The position numbers and the translations under genes are program-made. From positions 16,925,666-16,989,665 of the forward strand of contig CM070577.1 of assembly GCA_036346355.1 (NCBI GenBank): a stretch of 64,000 bases of DNA, in the 5' to 3' direction. Shown in pieces: positions 12,122 to 23,400 of this stretch (its first letter is position 1; every line of letters begins with the position of its first letter). The notes below the pieces were generated by a model that made no database searches, was not told the origin of the DNA, and saw only the letters and a program-made list of their open reading frames with translations. The DNA is from Rhipidocladum racemiflorum (Eukaryota; Streptophyta; Magnoliopsida; Poales; Poaceae).

Positions 12122-12652
12122 CTACATCGCCGCGACGCCGACGCCGTCGCCGGCATTGGAGCGAACGGCCGCGATGCCGCGGCACCGGCACTGCGGGGAC
12201 TCCTCGAAGTTGTCTGCCGCGAACGCCTGCGAGAGCGGGCCGACGTAGAACATGAGGTGGTCGGCGTCCGCCATGACGAGCCGGTTGATGCCCCAGTTCA
12301 CCATGAAGATCCTCACCGAGACGCCCCGGAGGTCCCGGATGCTGCCGCCGGCCACCTTGCCGGAGATGGTCCGCTGGTAGGTGAGCCGGTACCCGCTGTC
12401 GACCTCGAACTCGCATTCCCTCCCCAGGAACACCTGGAACGCGCCATCCGACGGCCGGAGCGTGTACCCGGTCACGCCCACCGGCAGGATGCCCTTCGGG
12501 AACCCGAACATCTGCAGCATCTCGTAGGCGCTCGGCTCGGCGCCGACAACGGGATCCGTGGGGACGCCGCAGGCGGCGGAGACGGAGAGGACGGCGGCCC
12601 CGGCGAGGAGCAAGAGGACGGACAGGAGGAGGCGGCGCGCGGTGGTGGCCAT
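12122..12652 (-). CDS. DUF538 family secreted protein, 176 aa
   Basis: This is a single-exon plant gene. Residues 1-27 form a signal peptide: a short basic start followed by a leucine/valine-rich core ending SVSA, so the product probably enters the secretory pathway. The mature part matches the DUF538 family: YEMLQMFGFPKGILPVGVTG near residue 43, then ECEFEVDSGYRLTYQ, ISGKV...GSIRDLRGVSVRIF, and LMFYVGPLSQAFAADNFEESPQC near the end. Length fits the family (about 150-180 aa). The molecular function of DUF538 proteins is not established; stress-related and lipid-binding roles have been suggested. The start ATG lies in a GCC-rich context (CCACCATGG) and is the only one preceding a good signal peptide. 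GC content is much higher than in flanking DNA, as is common for grass single-exon genes. The reading frame is intact. Confidence 0.93.
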   Translation of the reverse strand: MATTARRLLLSVLLLLAGAAVLSVSAACGVPTDPVVGAEPSAYEMLQMFGFPKGILPVGVTGYTLRPSDGAFQVFLGRECEFEVDSGYRLTYQRTISGKVAGGSIRDLRGVSVRIFMVNWGINRLVMADADHLMFYVGPLSQAFAADNFEESPQCRCRGIAAVRSNAGDGVGVAAM

Positions 12653-12737
12653 GGTGGCTCTTGGTTCTTGGACGTTGCCGCCGTGGTTATTGTCGCTGTT
12701 TGTTTGTTTCTTGGAGGTTGTTATTAGTTGTCAGGTT

Positions 12738-12747
12738 TATATGGGAT
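12738..12747 (-). promoter_or_regulatory. TATA box of the DUF538 gene
   Basis: On the minus strand CATATAAACC lies about 90 bases upstream of the ATG. It is followed by an A/C-rich leader with CAA repeats, the usual make-up of a plant TATA box and 5' UTR. Confidence 0.6.
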
Positions 12748-12759
12748 TTTTTGTTGGTG

Positions 12760-13827
12760 AGGGGGAGTTGGGATTGGAATCGTGTGGGAGATTGATTTGG
12801 ATTAATAAAGCTTGGCTTTGATACTGGGAGAGAGGATGATGTTGATATCGATCGAGTTGGCGTGAGGGTCTGAGCCTGACTTGGGTTGTAAGGTGGACAG
12901 AGACAGACAAGCAGCTGACTCCAGATCAGGGGTCGCATTGCGTGTGCGTAGGCACTCCAACAAAGTGGCTTGCGTGCATGGAACAAAGGCACGCAAGGAA
13001 AAGACTTCTTTTTTCTTTTAAAAAAATGAGAGGGCTTAGATGTATCATTGTGTGAAAGTTACATAAATATTAAAGCATAAATAAACGATAATAATACGAT
13101 AATAATGATTACTTAACACTTCACTTGTTTCAAAATTTGTACAAACTATATTAGAAGGTGATACATGGAAAACTACTCTAGATAGATATTTCTACGCACC
13201 GCTCAACAAATAAAATTGTGAAATCATTCGTATGTTGCACAATCGAATCTGCTATGAGATTCATGCACATGGCGATCATCTTCTCCGGCTCCGGGGATGA
13301 ATTTTCCCCATGTCTCCCTATGAATTAAGACTCAAGTGACAACAAAACCACGCTTGAATCCGCAGCAAGTGAGCGTCCAAAATCCTTGTCTGCAACCACA
13401 AGTCAATTCAGACTTTCAGTAACATGATCAAAAGATCACTTTTAGTAAGACCATCACAGGACACAGTTATTTCAAAGGACTTCTCCCTTTTCTAACACTA
13501 ACAAAAAAAAAGTAGAGCGCATGAAAACACAAGCACACATCCTCCAGCACGTGTGCGCTGGAGATGAGCTAGCATCTGAACCGGTTTGTGCCCAGCTGAC
13601 AAATCGTCATTACTTGCATTACTTACAAGCAAGGGCATCAGGTCATCAACATCTACAGCTAATTTATGAGCGCAAAATACATCAGAAGGCCAAAATACTT
13701 ACAAAGGCCTTATAATCCAAAAGCAGTCTCTCTAGGATCAGATAGTACATACACCGCTGAGGTGTTTACTGCCCCCCATTATATTACACAAGAGGGAAAT
13801 CCCAGAGGAATATATATTACAATTTAG
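12760..13827. other. Intergenic, no gene seen
   Basis: Contains the upstream region of the DUF538 gene and AT-rich unique DNA. Short open frames have no recognisable similarity. Confidence 0.5.
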
Positions 13828-14324
13828 GAAGTTCATATAACATCTGAGCTTTGATCGAAAGTTCATTTAGTACGCTTAACTATAAAACCAAATACTTGAC
13901 CTCTCGAACTTTGCAATCCGATTCAAATAACCACCTGACCTGATTTCTTGCAGTGGTATTTTTCGCATAGCACAATGAGTGGACAATTTTACCATGTAAA
14001 ATAACACGTTGACCAAATTATATCAATAACAAGTGAAGCCGGTAAGAGGTTCTCACCCACTGAGCTCCCAGCCATGCTTCCATGGCTACCAGCCCCTACC
14101 AGTCCCTCTCTCTATTTCGATTTGAGGGAGAAGCACCTGGTTGTACCTGTTATTCACCTAAACTTGCGCAACATGTTATCCTACGTGACAAAATTGCCCA
14201 CTTATCACACCATGTAGGTCCTAGTGTTATTTGAACCAGATCGCAATATTCACAAGGTCAATATCTTGTTTCATAATTTAGGGTGCTAGACGGACTTTCG
14301 GGCAAAGGTATTATATGGACTTTC
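13828..14324. mobile_element. Long imperfect inverted-repeat element (MITE-like)
   Basis: The left arm begins GAAGTTCATATAAC and the right arm, read in reverse, begins GAAAGTCCATATAATACC. The arms stay alignable for roughly 150 bases or more (GAAAGTTCATTTAGTACGC vs GAAAGTCCGTCTAGCACCC; GATTCAAATAACC vs GGTTCAAATAACA; GGACAATTTTACCATG vs GGGCAATTTTGTCACG). A TSD is not clear. The element lies just downstream of the large gene's stop codon, possibly overlapping its 3' UTR. Confidence 0.55.
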
Positions 14325-14402
14325 ATGCAAATTAGAAGAACGAGACCCTTTCCCATTCCGCGATATACACACATCTGGACAGCCTGAGGACCCTAAGTAG
14401 CG

Positions 14403-14776
14403 CTACGTTGTCAGCAGCAGAGCGTCTCTGAGCAAAATGGCGGAGGCGCTAGATTGGCCTGCTCTCCAGACTGTAAAATCATCGTGGAACCAGCCAGCTT
14501 TGTTCCAATGACGCAGCAGCTCCATTGTAAATGGACCTTGCTCATCACCTTGAGGGTCCATGTAATACCACAAGCTTGTGCCTTCTGAGATTACACCCTT
14601 CACCCTCGCAGCTTTCTGACCACTGCATAATATGTATTTTGTCTCGTGTTGCACCATAGGAAGATCCCCAGATTCATCATCATCATCCAAATCAACAACG
14701 ATTACGCCTTTGCCTTTATCATGCACAGCACCATCTCCTTCATCATCAATTGTAATAACTTGAGAGGAGGTGCCAG
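14403..14776 (-). CDS. Exon 15 (GYF domain and stop)
   Basis: Acceptor TAATGCAG/CT. An acidic linker (ITIDDEGDG, VVDLDDDDESGD) leads to the GYF domain. SLWYYMDPQGDEQGPFTMEL, LRHWNKAGWFHDDFTVWRAG shows the W-Y...GPF...M..W...G.F pattern that forms the proline-peptide binding face. It ends LLTT and TAG (14405-14403). Confidence 0.92.
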
Positions 14777-17700
14777 CTGCATTAACTAAATCAATATCAT
14801 GTTTGGTCAGGTAGAAAAAAAGGGAAGAAACCGATAAAAGGATTACAATTTACAGAACCAAAAATAGCATGCCAAAATAAGATCTAATCCAACCAGCAGC
14901 AGAAAACATTAGAGGAGCAAAGATGCCGTTTTCATGTATTAGCACCCCGTGATCAACTTCATGGGTTCATTACAATGCTTATACATGTGAAGTTGTGAAC
15001 AAAAGGAAAATGTGAGCAAAATGCAAAATTATTCATTAACAGAAGAGGGAGTCATATGAGTTCTACTTTAGACCACGAATATGACTTTGAATTACTGAAC
15101 AATAGTAGCTCAAAATGAAAAACAAAGGTGGCTGTAAAATAAGTTCACAACAATTAAAACAGCAGGTCATAAGAGCAAACCTTCAGTACCCTGCTTTTGA
15201 ACATGCATTCCGGGTGTATCACCAACAGCATCTTCTTTAGTAGCTGCATAATTATATATGAAGAGTGAAAATGTCAGGTAGCTCAGACAGGTTGGCATGC
15301 CTGAAAATGCAATATCAGCTGGAGGAAAGGCAGGTGGAACACCAATCCTCAGAAATGTATAACATTACTAGTTCATTAGTGAAAGGACCGGTAGTAAGAA
15401 CAAACCTTCAGTGACCTGGTTTTGAACACCTCCAGGAGTATCACCAGCAGCTTTGGTTTTAGTATCTGTGTCGTTAAATATGAACAATGAAAATCAGTCA
15501 GATAGCTCAGAATGGTGCCTATGTTTACAGAATGAAAATGCAACGTCGGCTGGAGGAAAGGTTGGTAGAAGACTAATCCTTGGAAAAGTATGGCATAACT
15601 AATAAGAGAAAATCTGCTGTGCCCTGCTTTTGAAAACTAGTTCCAGGTGTCATCACCAGCATCTTTAGTAGCTGCATCGTGCAATATGAACAATGAAAAC
15701 CAGCAGATAGGCTGGGGGGGGGGCATGGGTCAAATAAAGGATTTTTAAGCGAGGCTATTGCTTAGAGCTGGGGCATTCTGCAACTTGGGTTAAAATACCT
15801 AGGGGTAAAGTATGACTGAGGTACCATGAAAGAGCTCTTTCAATAACAACCAAAGAGCCAACTTCCTTAACTGTAGGTGTAGTATATATGAGGATATATC
15901 ATACAACAGTAAATGGTTACTTATTCAAACACAACTAAGGATATCATTTTTCGTGAATTTGCTAAGTGGTCTAAACTAGATATGAAAGGAACAAACCTTC
16001 AACTGTTCTTTCAGTGGGAAATTTACAAGAGTAAACCCCTCGGTTACCTGAAAAACAATAGCAGCAACAGTTTCCTATAGTGTCAAAGCTCCATTACCCT
16101 CGATTTTCAAGACAAGCAGAGCATAGTTAGAAGTATAACACAAGTGCCAACTCAAAAAAAATAGGCCATCCAACATTAAGTACGTAAAAGGAAATACAGC
16201 TTTAATGCCTTTACATAATCCAGTGGAATGCACATTATATAAGCAAATCCCACCTCTATAGCACCTGTTATGAATAGCACTTGTATTCAATATGAGGCCA
16301 ATAGGCCAGAATATATAAATGTACAAGCGGATACAAAAGAAAAACCCATATAAGGCAATACCTATATAAGGGAAAACTTATATAAGGAAAACCTATATAT
16401 GGAGTCTATATAAGACAATATCTATACCCTTAACACCCCCCCCCCCAAAAAAAAAAAAAAAAAAAATACAAGGTGTATGTAATAGCATTGCATTTGGAAG
16501 GGTTAACACCAAAATATGAAAAATCCAAAGTCCTGATGTTGAAGTAGTCGTTGTAGCCTTCAACTCTTGAAAAACCGAGCCGACGAAAAAGCCGAGTCAA
16601 TGAAGAAAAGCCGACAAATGAGCCAATTCGGCGAAAAAGAGCCAACGGTGAAGCCGAGTCGACGAAGGAAAATCGACAAAGGAGCTAAGTCGACGAAGAA
16701 AAGCCTATGATAAAGCTGATTCGACGAAGGAGGCGAGCCGACAAAATGAGCCAAGCCGCTAAGGACTTGGATGGACGCAACGGAAACAAAGACTAAATGA
16801 AAATAAAAAGAATATTAGCAGCGACAACCAATGGAGAGCCAAAACGATGAACCAGCAAGTCAAATGAACCTGCCAAGAAGCCCGACCCCAACAACCGAGA
16901 GGCCAGCGTTACAGAGCCAACGGATCCTCATACTTTTTTTATGAATAGAGCCGAAGGACCCAACCGAAAAGCCGGATCCACGAAAGCAGCCGGAGGTAAA
17001 AGCCGAGAAGCTGGAAACCAAAGAGATGGAGCCGAACGGAGCCGAAGCCGGAATTAAATCTGATTGTGAGATCAATTTGGAGTCCGGCTGAGACAAAAAC
17101 CGATCTGGAACTAGCTCTCTTATGTGAAGCTCTCAGTCACGAGCAAGTGGAGGCCGGGTAGTGCGAAAGCGGCGAGCGGCGCCCATAGAGCCGCGAGGCG
17201 ATGGCGTCGAGCGGCTCGAAAGGCGCAATGTCGTCGGGCATGGAAGGCAGCGCCGGAGGTTGGCGCGGGCATGGCTAGCGCGGGCCGGCCGAAAGAGGCC
17301 GGAGGGCAAGCCGACGACAAGTGGGCAGCACAGACAACCGAAGGCCGGGGTGGAGGCTGGAGCAGAGGCGGTCAAAAGCGGAGCGGTCGTCGCGGCGGAG
17401 ACGTGGGACGAGACGAGGGCCGGAGTAGAGTCGGCCACCGAGGGCGGCGTGGTGAGGCGTCACCAAAGGGAGCACCGCATGATCGCCGAGGCGGTGCTGG
17501 CTGGGGGTCGAAAGTCGAGCGCGGGAGGCTCAAAAAGGCGCAAGCGGTGTCGCAACCGACCGGTGACGAGGCCGACGAGGACAAGCGGCGGTAGTGGAGC
17601 CGCGTCGGCACAAGTGGCCGCCCCCGGGAGTGGAGATTTCTTCTTGCGGGGGCAGCAAGAGCGGAAGAACGGGTGGCGGCTAGGGATGGTGCAAGTGCAA

Positions 17701-20443
17701 CACAAGTAAAACCCTAATCTAACCTTGCTCTGATACCATTTTTATGAATCACTTGTATTCAATACAAGGCCAATAGGCCATAATATATAGATGTATAATT
17801 GGGTACAAAATGAAAGCCTATATAAGCCAATACCTATACAAGGGAAAACTTATATAAGGAAAACCTATATATGGATAGTCTATATAAGACAATATCTATA
17901 CCTTAACAGCACCAACACGTCGGTTTGGTGCTATATCGGTGTCTGACATGGATACGATAGCGATACGCCATTCGACACGTATCGGTCACGTATTGAACAA
18001 TTAGATAGCCAAAATAAATAATTTTAATGTTCAACACGGCTTCGACACGTATCCGACATATATGATTGTTATAAATATGACTTGTATTCAATATGAGGGC
18101 CAATGGCCACAATATATAGAGTACATGAGGGAAATGAATAACAGGACTCTATCTCTAATATAGATACTAGAGTAACAGGACTCTATCTCTAACACCCCCC
18201 CCCCCCCCACAAATGCAAGGCGTATGCAATAGCATTGCATTTGGAAAAGGATGAACTAAAATAAGGAAAATCCAAAGTCATAGTCCTAAAGTAGCCGTCG
18301 TAGCATGTAACTCTTGAAAAATCGAGCTGACGAAGAACAGCCAACGAAGAACCGAGCTGGCGACGAAGAAGAGCCGACTGTACGAGTCGATGAAGAAGAA
18401 CCGACGAAGCCGACAAAATGAGCCGAGCCGAGGTAATAAGTGTTGACAGAATGAGTCAAGCCGAAAAAAGAGCCGAGCGACGACAGAATCAAGAAACTAA
18501 AGACTTGGATGGACGCAACGGAAGACTTAACAAAATACTATAACCGCAATACTACAAAGCAGAGCCGACAGAAGAAGCCGATTAGTGTAAGCTGACTAAG
18601 AGCCAACCAAAACCGGAGCCAAGACAGGCCAATACGAGCTGGGTTGAAGACCGAAGAGCGCGAGCCAAAGAGTTAAGCTGGAGCCAAAAGCCGAACAGAG
18701 AGTCGGAGAAGCTGAGCCAAACTCAGAAGCTGGAGCCGGACCAAGGCACATGAATTGAATGCGGTTGAGATCGGATTAAAGTCCGATCGAAACGATCGAT
18801 CGCGCAGGAGGCAACGCATCAGGCGGATTGGGAGACTCGGCGGCTGGGAGGAAGAGGAGGCGGCCGGGACGATGATGAGTAGCTGGCTTGGAGAGGAGGC
18901 CAACGGCGCCGCCATCTCGGTCTGGCAAACCCCGACGCAAATACAAGCGCAAGCCGAGGCCAAGCAAGGAGCCCTTGAGCAGAAGAGCGAAGGTGCTGGG
19001 TCTGCGGTGCGGCGACCGGCAATGTAGCAGACCGTTGAGACGACGCGCAGCGTCGGGAGCCGAGAAGACGATATGGCGCGGTCGGTCGACGGACCAGATC
19101 ACGATCTGGCCGGGCTCGATGGGCAAGCCGAGGTGACAGCGTCTTGAGTCGTAGGAGTCGGCCGAGAAGCGGCGCTGGCCGAGGATGCCCGTGGCCGAGA
19201 TAGTCTTTATGGCCGGACGACGGCACTATGAGGTAGCACTGGCGCCTGAAGGAAGACGGAGACGACTAGAGATCGGCGATGAAAGACACGCCGAAGTCGG
19301 CGCCCGTGGCAGCGGAGCGGAAGGCGCCGCGACGCAGGATCGGCCATTGGAAAAGCGGCCGGCCGTGCCGGCCAGCTGAAGCGCCTGGCCGGCGGAAGCG
19401 GGCGTCGGCGAGCCGATGGAAGCGGAAAAGCGCCGCGCAAGACCAACGTCATTGGAAAGCGGCGGCCGGCGGACAAACGCGACAGGAAGAGCGGAGCTCC
19501 AGCCGGCCACGCAATCTGAGGTGCAGTCAAAGGGTGCACAAGACCAAGCCAAGCCATCCATCATGGAGCATACGCACAAGCATCTAGTACGTGCATGTGC
19601 ATGAATCGGAATGCATCTAGTACGTAGCAGGCCACCCTGTGCCCAGCGATGTAGAGAGAAGGCAGCCGCACGGACGTCTTCTCCAACGGGTTGCAGACGA
19701 GGAGTTTGAGATCTCTCGCGAACCCAGCGTCACGGGAAGAGCCGACGAAGGCGTCACAGGAAGAGCCGACGGAGACCGCGCGATCGACCGAAGAGCCGAC
19801 GAGTAGAGCCGGCGGACGGACGAGGGAGACCGCGCAATCGACCGAAGAGCAAGCCAACGAGCCGCCCCGGGAGTCTCCTCCCGGGGCAGCAGATTAGATC
19901 TAAAACAACGGAAGGGAGAGGCTAGAAAAAAAAACCTAGAGCTCTGATACCATGTTATAAATATGACTTGTATTCAATATGAGAGCCAATGGCCACAATA
20001 TATAGAGTACATAAGGGAAAGGAATAACAGGACTCTATCTCTAATATAGATACTAGAGTAACAGGACTATCTCTAACAATGATGACACAGCCCAGCTCAG
20101 CTCAGCAACCTAAAGAGTAACCCTAGCCACCTGAGAGGAGCAATACACCAACAGCATGTGAAACCATGTTGATGTTCTAGATAAGGGTGGTCCGTCTAGA
20201 GGAAATCTAAAATGGATATGTAATTATTGCAAATATGTTACCACTAGTAGCTACTCTAGAGTAAAAGTGCACTTGTTGATACTAATGGTGATTGAAAGAT
20301 ATATCCTAAGGTGACGGTACCTATTCTTGCTTAGCTTAGAAGTGAAATTGCACAGACTAAGGTACATATTCCTAGTTTACGCTTTACATTATTTCATTTT
20401 GACGAGCATGTAGAAAAATGAAGAATAATACATATGTCTATTA

Positions 20444-20495
<52 letters not shown>

Positions 20496-23400
20496 GATGG
20501 CTAGAATACTATCGATAGCAAAGTGAACTTGTACTACCCACGTTCTAAGCCGTCCGATCGCACAACGTATGGTCCAGATGAATCAAGGTGGAAGGCCACT
20601 TAAACCATTTTACACAAAACACCCACATTGATTCCTCTTTCGCGAGTACATCCTTCCACCTTGATTCATCTGGACCATACGTTGTGCTATCGGACGGCTT
20701 AGAACGTGGGTAGTACAAGTTCACTTTGCTATCGATAGTATTCTAACCATCCTCTATATATATGTATATATATATAGCCATGTCGGCATTTTTGGAAAAA
20801 TGACGAATCCTGCGTCGGTGTTGTGTCGACGTATTCGTGTCCATCCATCATAAAATCCCACTACCCACGATTTTTAAGACTGAGAGCATAGTGAGAAGTA
20901 TAACACAAGTACCAAGTCAAAAATAGGCCATCCAACATTAAATACATAAAAGGAAATACAGCTTTACATAATCCAGTGGAATGCACATTATATAAGTAAA
21001 CCTTTAGATTTTTCTTCTGAGCAACTTTTCAAGCAAACAGCTCCCTTCCCATTGGCACCTACACAAAAATCAGTGTTTACCTCCTGTTCAAAACAACTGA
21101 ATTTACATTATATAAGCAAACCTTTAGATTTTTCTTCTACACAACTTTCCAAACAAACAGGTCTCTCCTGATTGGCACCTAAACAAAAGCCACAGTGTTT
21201 ACTTGCCATTCAGAACAAATTAAGAACTTCCTAATAAGAAGCCACAGAACTAAGAAACAAGAGAATGCAAATCACAAAAGGAGAAGCTCCTTTCTGATGA
21301 AAAGGATTAGCAACCAAAAAGTTAATGCTTACGCAGCAGCCTCCAAGCACAAATAAGTTGCTTGTCCTGTTGAGAGGTAAGTTTTAATGAGCATGACAAG
21401 GACTATGGGTTAAGCCCCTTTAAGTGACATTTACTAATAATGGTCATACAATCATAAGTCAGCACATGAGTAAGTACAATCGTAAATATCTTGAACTGCA
21501 TGATCAGTAGAGCCATACAACCAATTCAGACGGATATTATTTTCTAGTGGTAATTGTCAAAGAGCAAAGCACCTGCTATCCTTGACATGCCATGTGCATT
21601 TAGAAACTAGACAAACAACTTCTAAAAGGAAGAGTAAACTGGCATTATGGCAATATTATGCTTTAAAGAAAGTATGAACCAGAAAATACAGCTGCAAAAA
21701 GAAAACAATATGAACCAACATAACCAAACAGCTGGTGTGAAAATATAAAAGAAAATTGACAAGAAAAATATATCCATTTTTTTCCAAAGAAAATGATTGG
21801 GGTTTCCACATGTAGGATGTTATGGGAAATGCACATAAGGGTGGTCATCACTCCTTCAGGACATAAGAGCTACAGAACACAGAAAGTGTAGTATATATAA
21901 TATTCTACATTTAGTATTTTTCTATTGAAGACAAACAGTAGTGGAGTGTCTACTGTAGATAAGTCAAATATAATAAATGTAAACAAAAGAAAAAAAATAT
22001 CGCACAAAGGAAAATTTATCTTGAAAAGAGAATACTGAGTATCCACCCATTTGTTTTCATAGATTTCTCTGCAGAGGCTTGATGGAACAGTAGATGGAAT
22101 TTAGTAGCAAATGCAGCACTGCAAGCAATGATGGTAGGAGTATGACCTTGAAAAGCAGCTCTATTCTTCTGAAAAGACTTGTCTGCTGGTGCAACTACAA
22201 AATCAGTGTCTTTACTATGTTCTATATCTGGGATAACTTGAGGAGCCTCTTCCAGAAGACGTTGTCTTTCAGATGGTGTACGTAATAGCTGTCTCTTATC
22301 AATGTATTCATGCATCGTAAAATTCAGTCAAGGATACACAACTGTACAAAGTCCACTCGTAAGCTAAATGTCCTAAGATGGGTTTAATAGTTATAAAACA
22401 CGAAATAATATAGACTTTTTGGTAGCTAACATCATTACATGATCAAAAGAGCTCAATTTGGCAAGGATATTCGTTGCGCCAACCTTTCTCATTTGCCATT
22501 TCAATTAATTTTTCCAGTCTCTGAAGTTCTTTATCGATCCACTGAAAGGGGAAAAAGGGATAACTTGGTTAACATTTCTAACAGAATCAACAGGTAAACC
22601 TAAAAGGGGAGAATCTATAATTTACAACATGTCACAAAAGTATTGATTTAAAATTTTAATACAAACATGAGACTCAAGCTATCAGATAGCAATTAAGAAA
22701 CAAGAAAAAATTATCTATATGCAAACATTTGCAGAATGTACCAGATAATGCTTAGAGTTGATCTAACTTCCTAACAAACTTACATGACTCACTATGTCCC
22801 CATGTACACTTCTCATCTTCTCCTCCAGCTCAGCCTGTAAAATCCAGCAAGGTCAACGTTATATAGAAGCTGAGGGTATAGTTACATAGACTCAGTTAAA
22901 ACAAAAGACCAAACAAGCATCTGTAAGAATTTCCCAGAAGTCGGAAAAAACCATGAGTAGTAGGAGATATCTATGCAAATTAACTGCAAGCCAAGTAAAT
23001 AAATGCCCAAGTAGCAAGAAAAGATTTGCTTTCCGAATGTTGGTCTCTGATAGATGCATCACACAAACATATGAATAATTTACCATACCATATGGACAAT
23101 TTACCATGCCATATGGATATTGCACGATGCGATTGCTGAACGAAACAATCTAATTTGACGCACAATTTACCGTGCCATATGGTTTTGCTTCAGTTGTACA
23201 CTTTTAGGAAAATGTTTTCAAATCTTGAAGACATTAGTTAAGGGCAAACTTGTACTAGTTGGGTTTTCAAAAAGTGGAGCTGGAGATTTCCAGGTGCTTG
23301 CTAATTTATGGGAGTCTCAGGAGCCTCAAGCTTATCTATGTGCACAGCCAGCTTCACTGAGCCTAGCACTGTGCAAGCGGCTAACTGTCATACCAGATTT

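Larger units (their letters stand above)
15181..15680. repeat. Three tandem exon-plus-intron units (about 205-222 bp each)
   Basis: Units begin at 15181, 15406 and 15618. Each holds one small exon copy (exon 14, exon 13 and a dead copy) followed by the same intron motifs (AATATGAA..AATGAAAA, GAAAATGCAA..TC.GCTGGAGGAAAGG). Confidence 0.8.
20986..21230. repeat. 120-bp tandem duplication containing exons 10 and 11
   Basis: The block TTATATAAG.AAACCTTTAG...GATTGGCACCT.....CAGTGTTTAC occurs twice with a 120-base offset. Each copy has its own splice sites. Confidence 0.88.

Noticed and set aside
12038..12727. 229-codon plus-strand frame across the DUF538 gene
   Set aside because: It is antisense to a clear gene with signal peptide and family motifs. 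The product is an unlikely His/Glu/Arg-rich shadow sequence.
17120..17710. Open frames of 100-182 codons on both strands
   Set aside because: Same reason: the GC-rich interior of retroelement copy 1, low-complexity Ala/Arg/Gly products, no domain.
18673..19900. Open frames of 96-135 codons on both strands
   Set aside because: GC-rich interior of retroelement copy 2; no known protein and no conserved start.
22016..22315. Separate 99-aa protein starting MHEYIDKRQLL
   Set aside because: It is exon 9 of the large gene. The ATG is internal, created by the AT-AC intron boundary, and the conserved frame continues upstream in exon 8.
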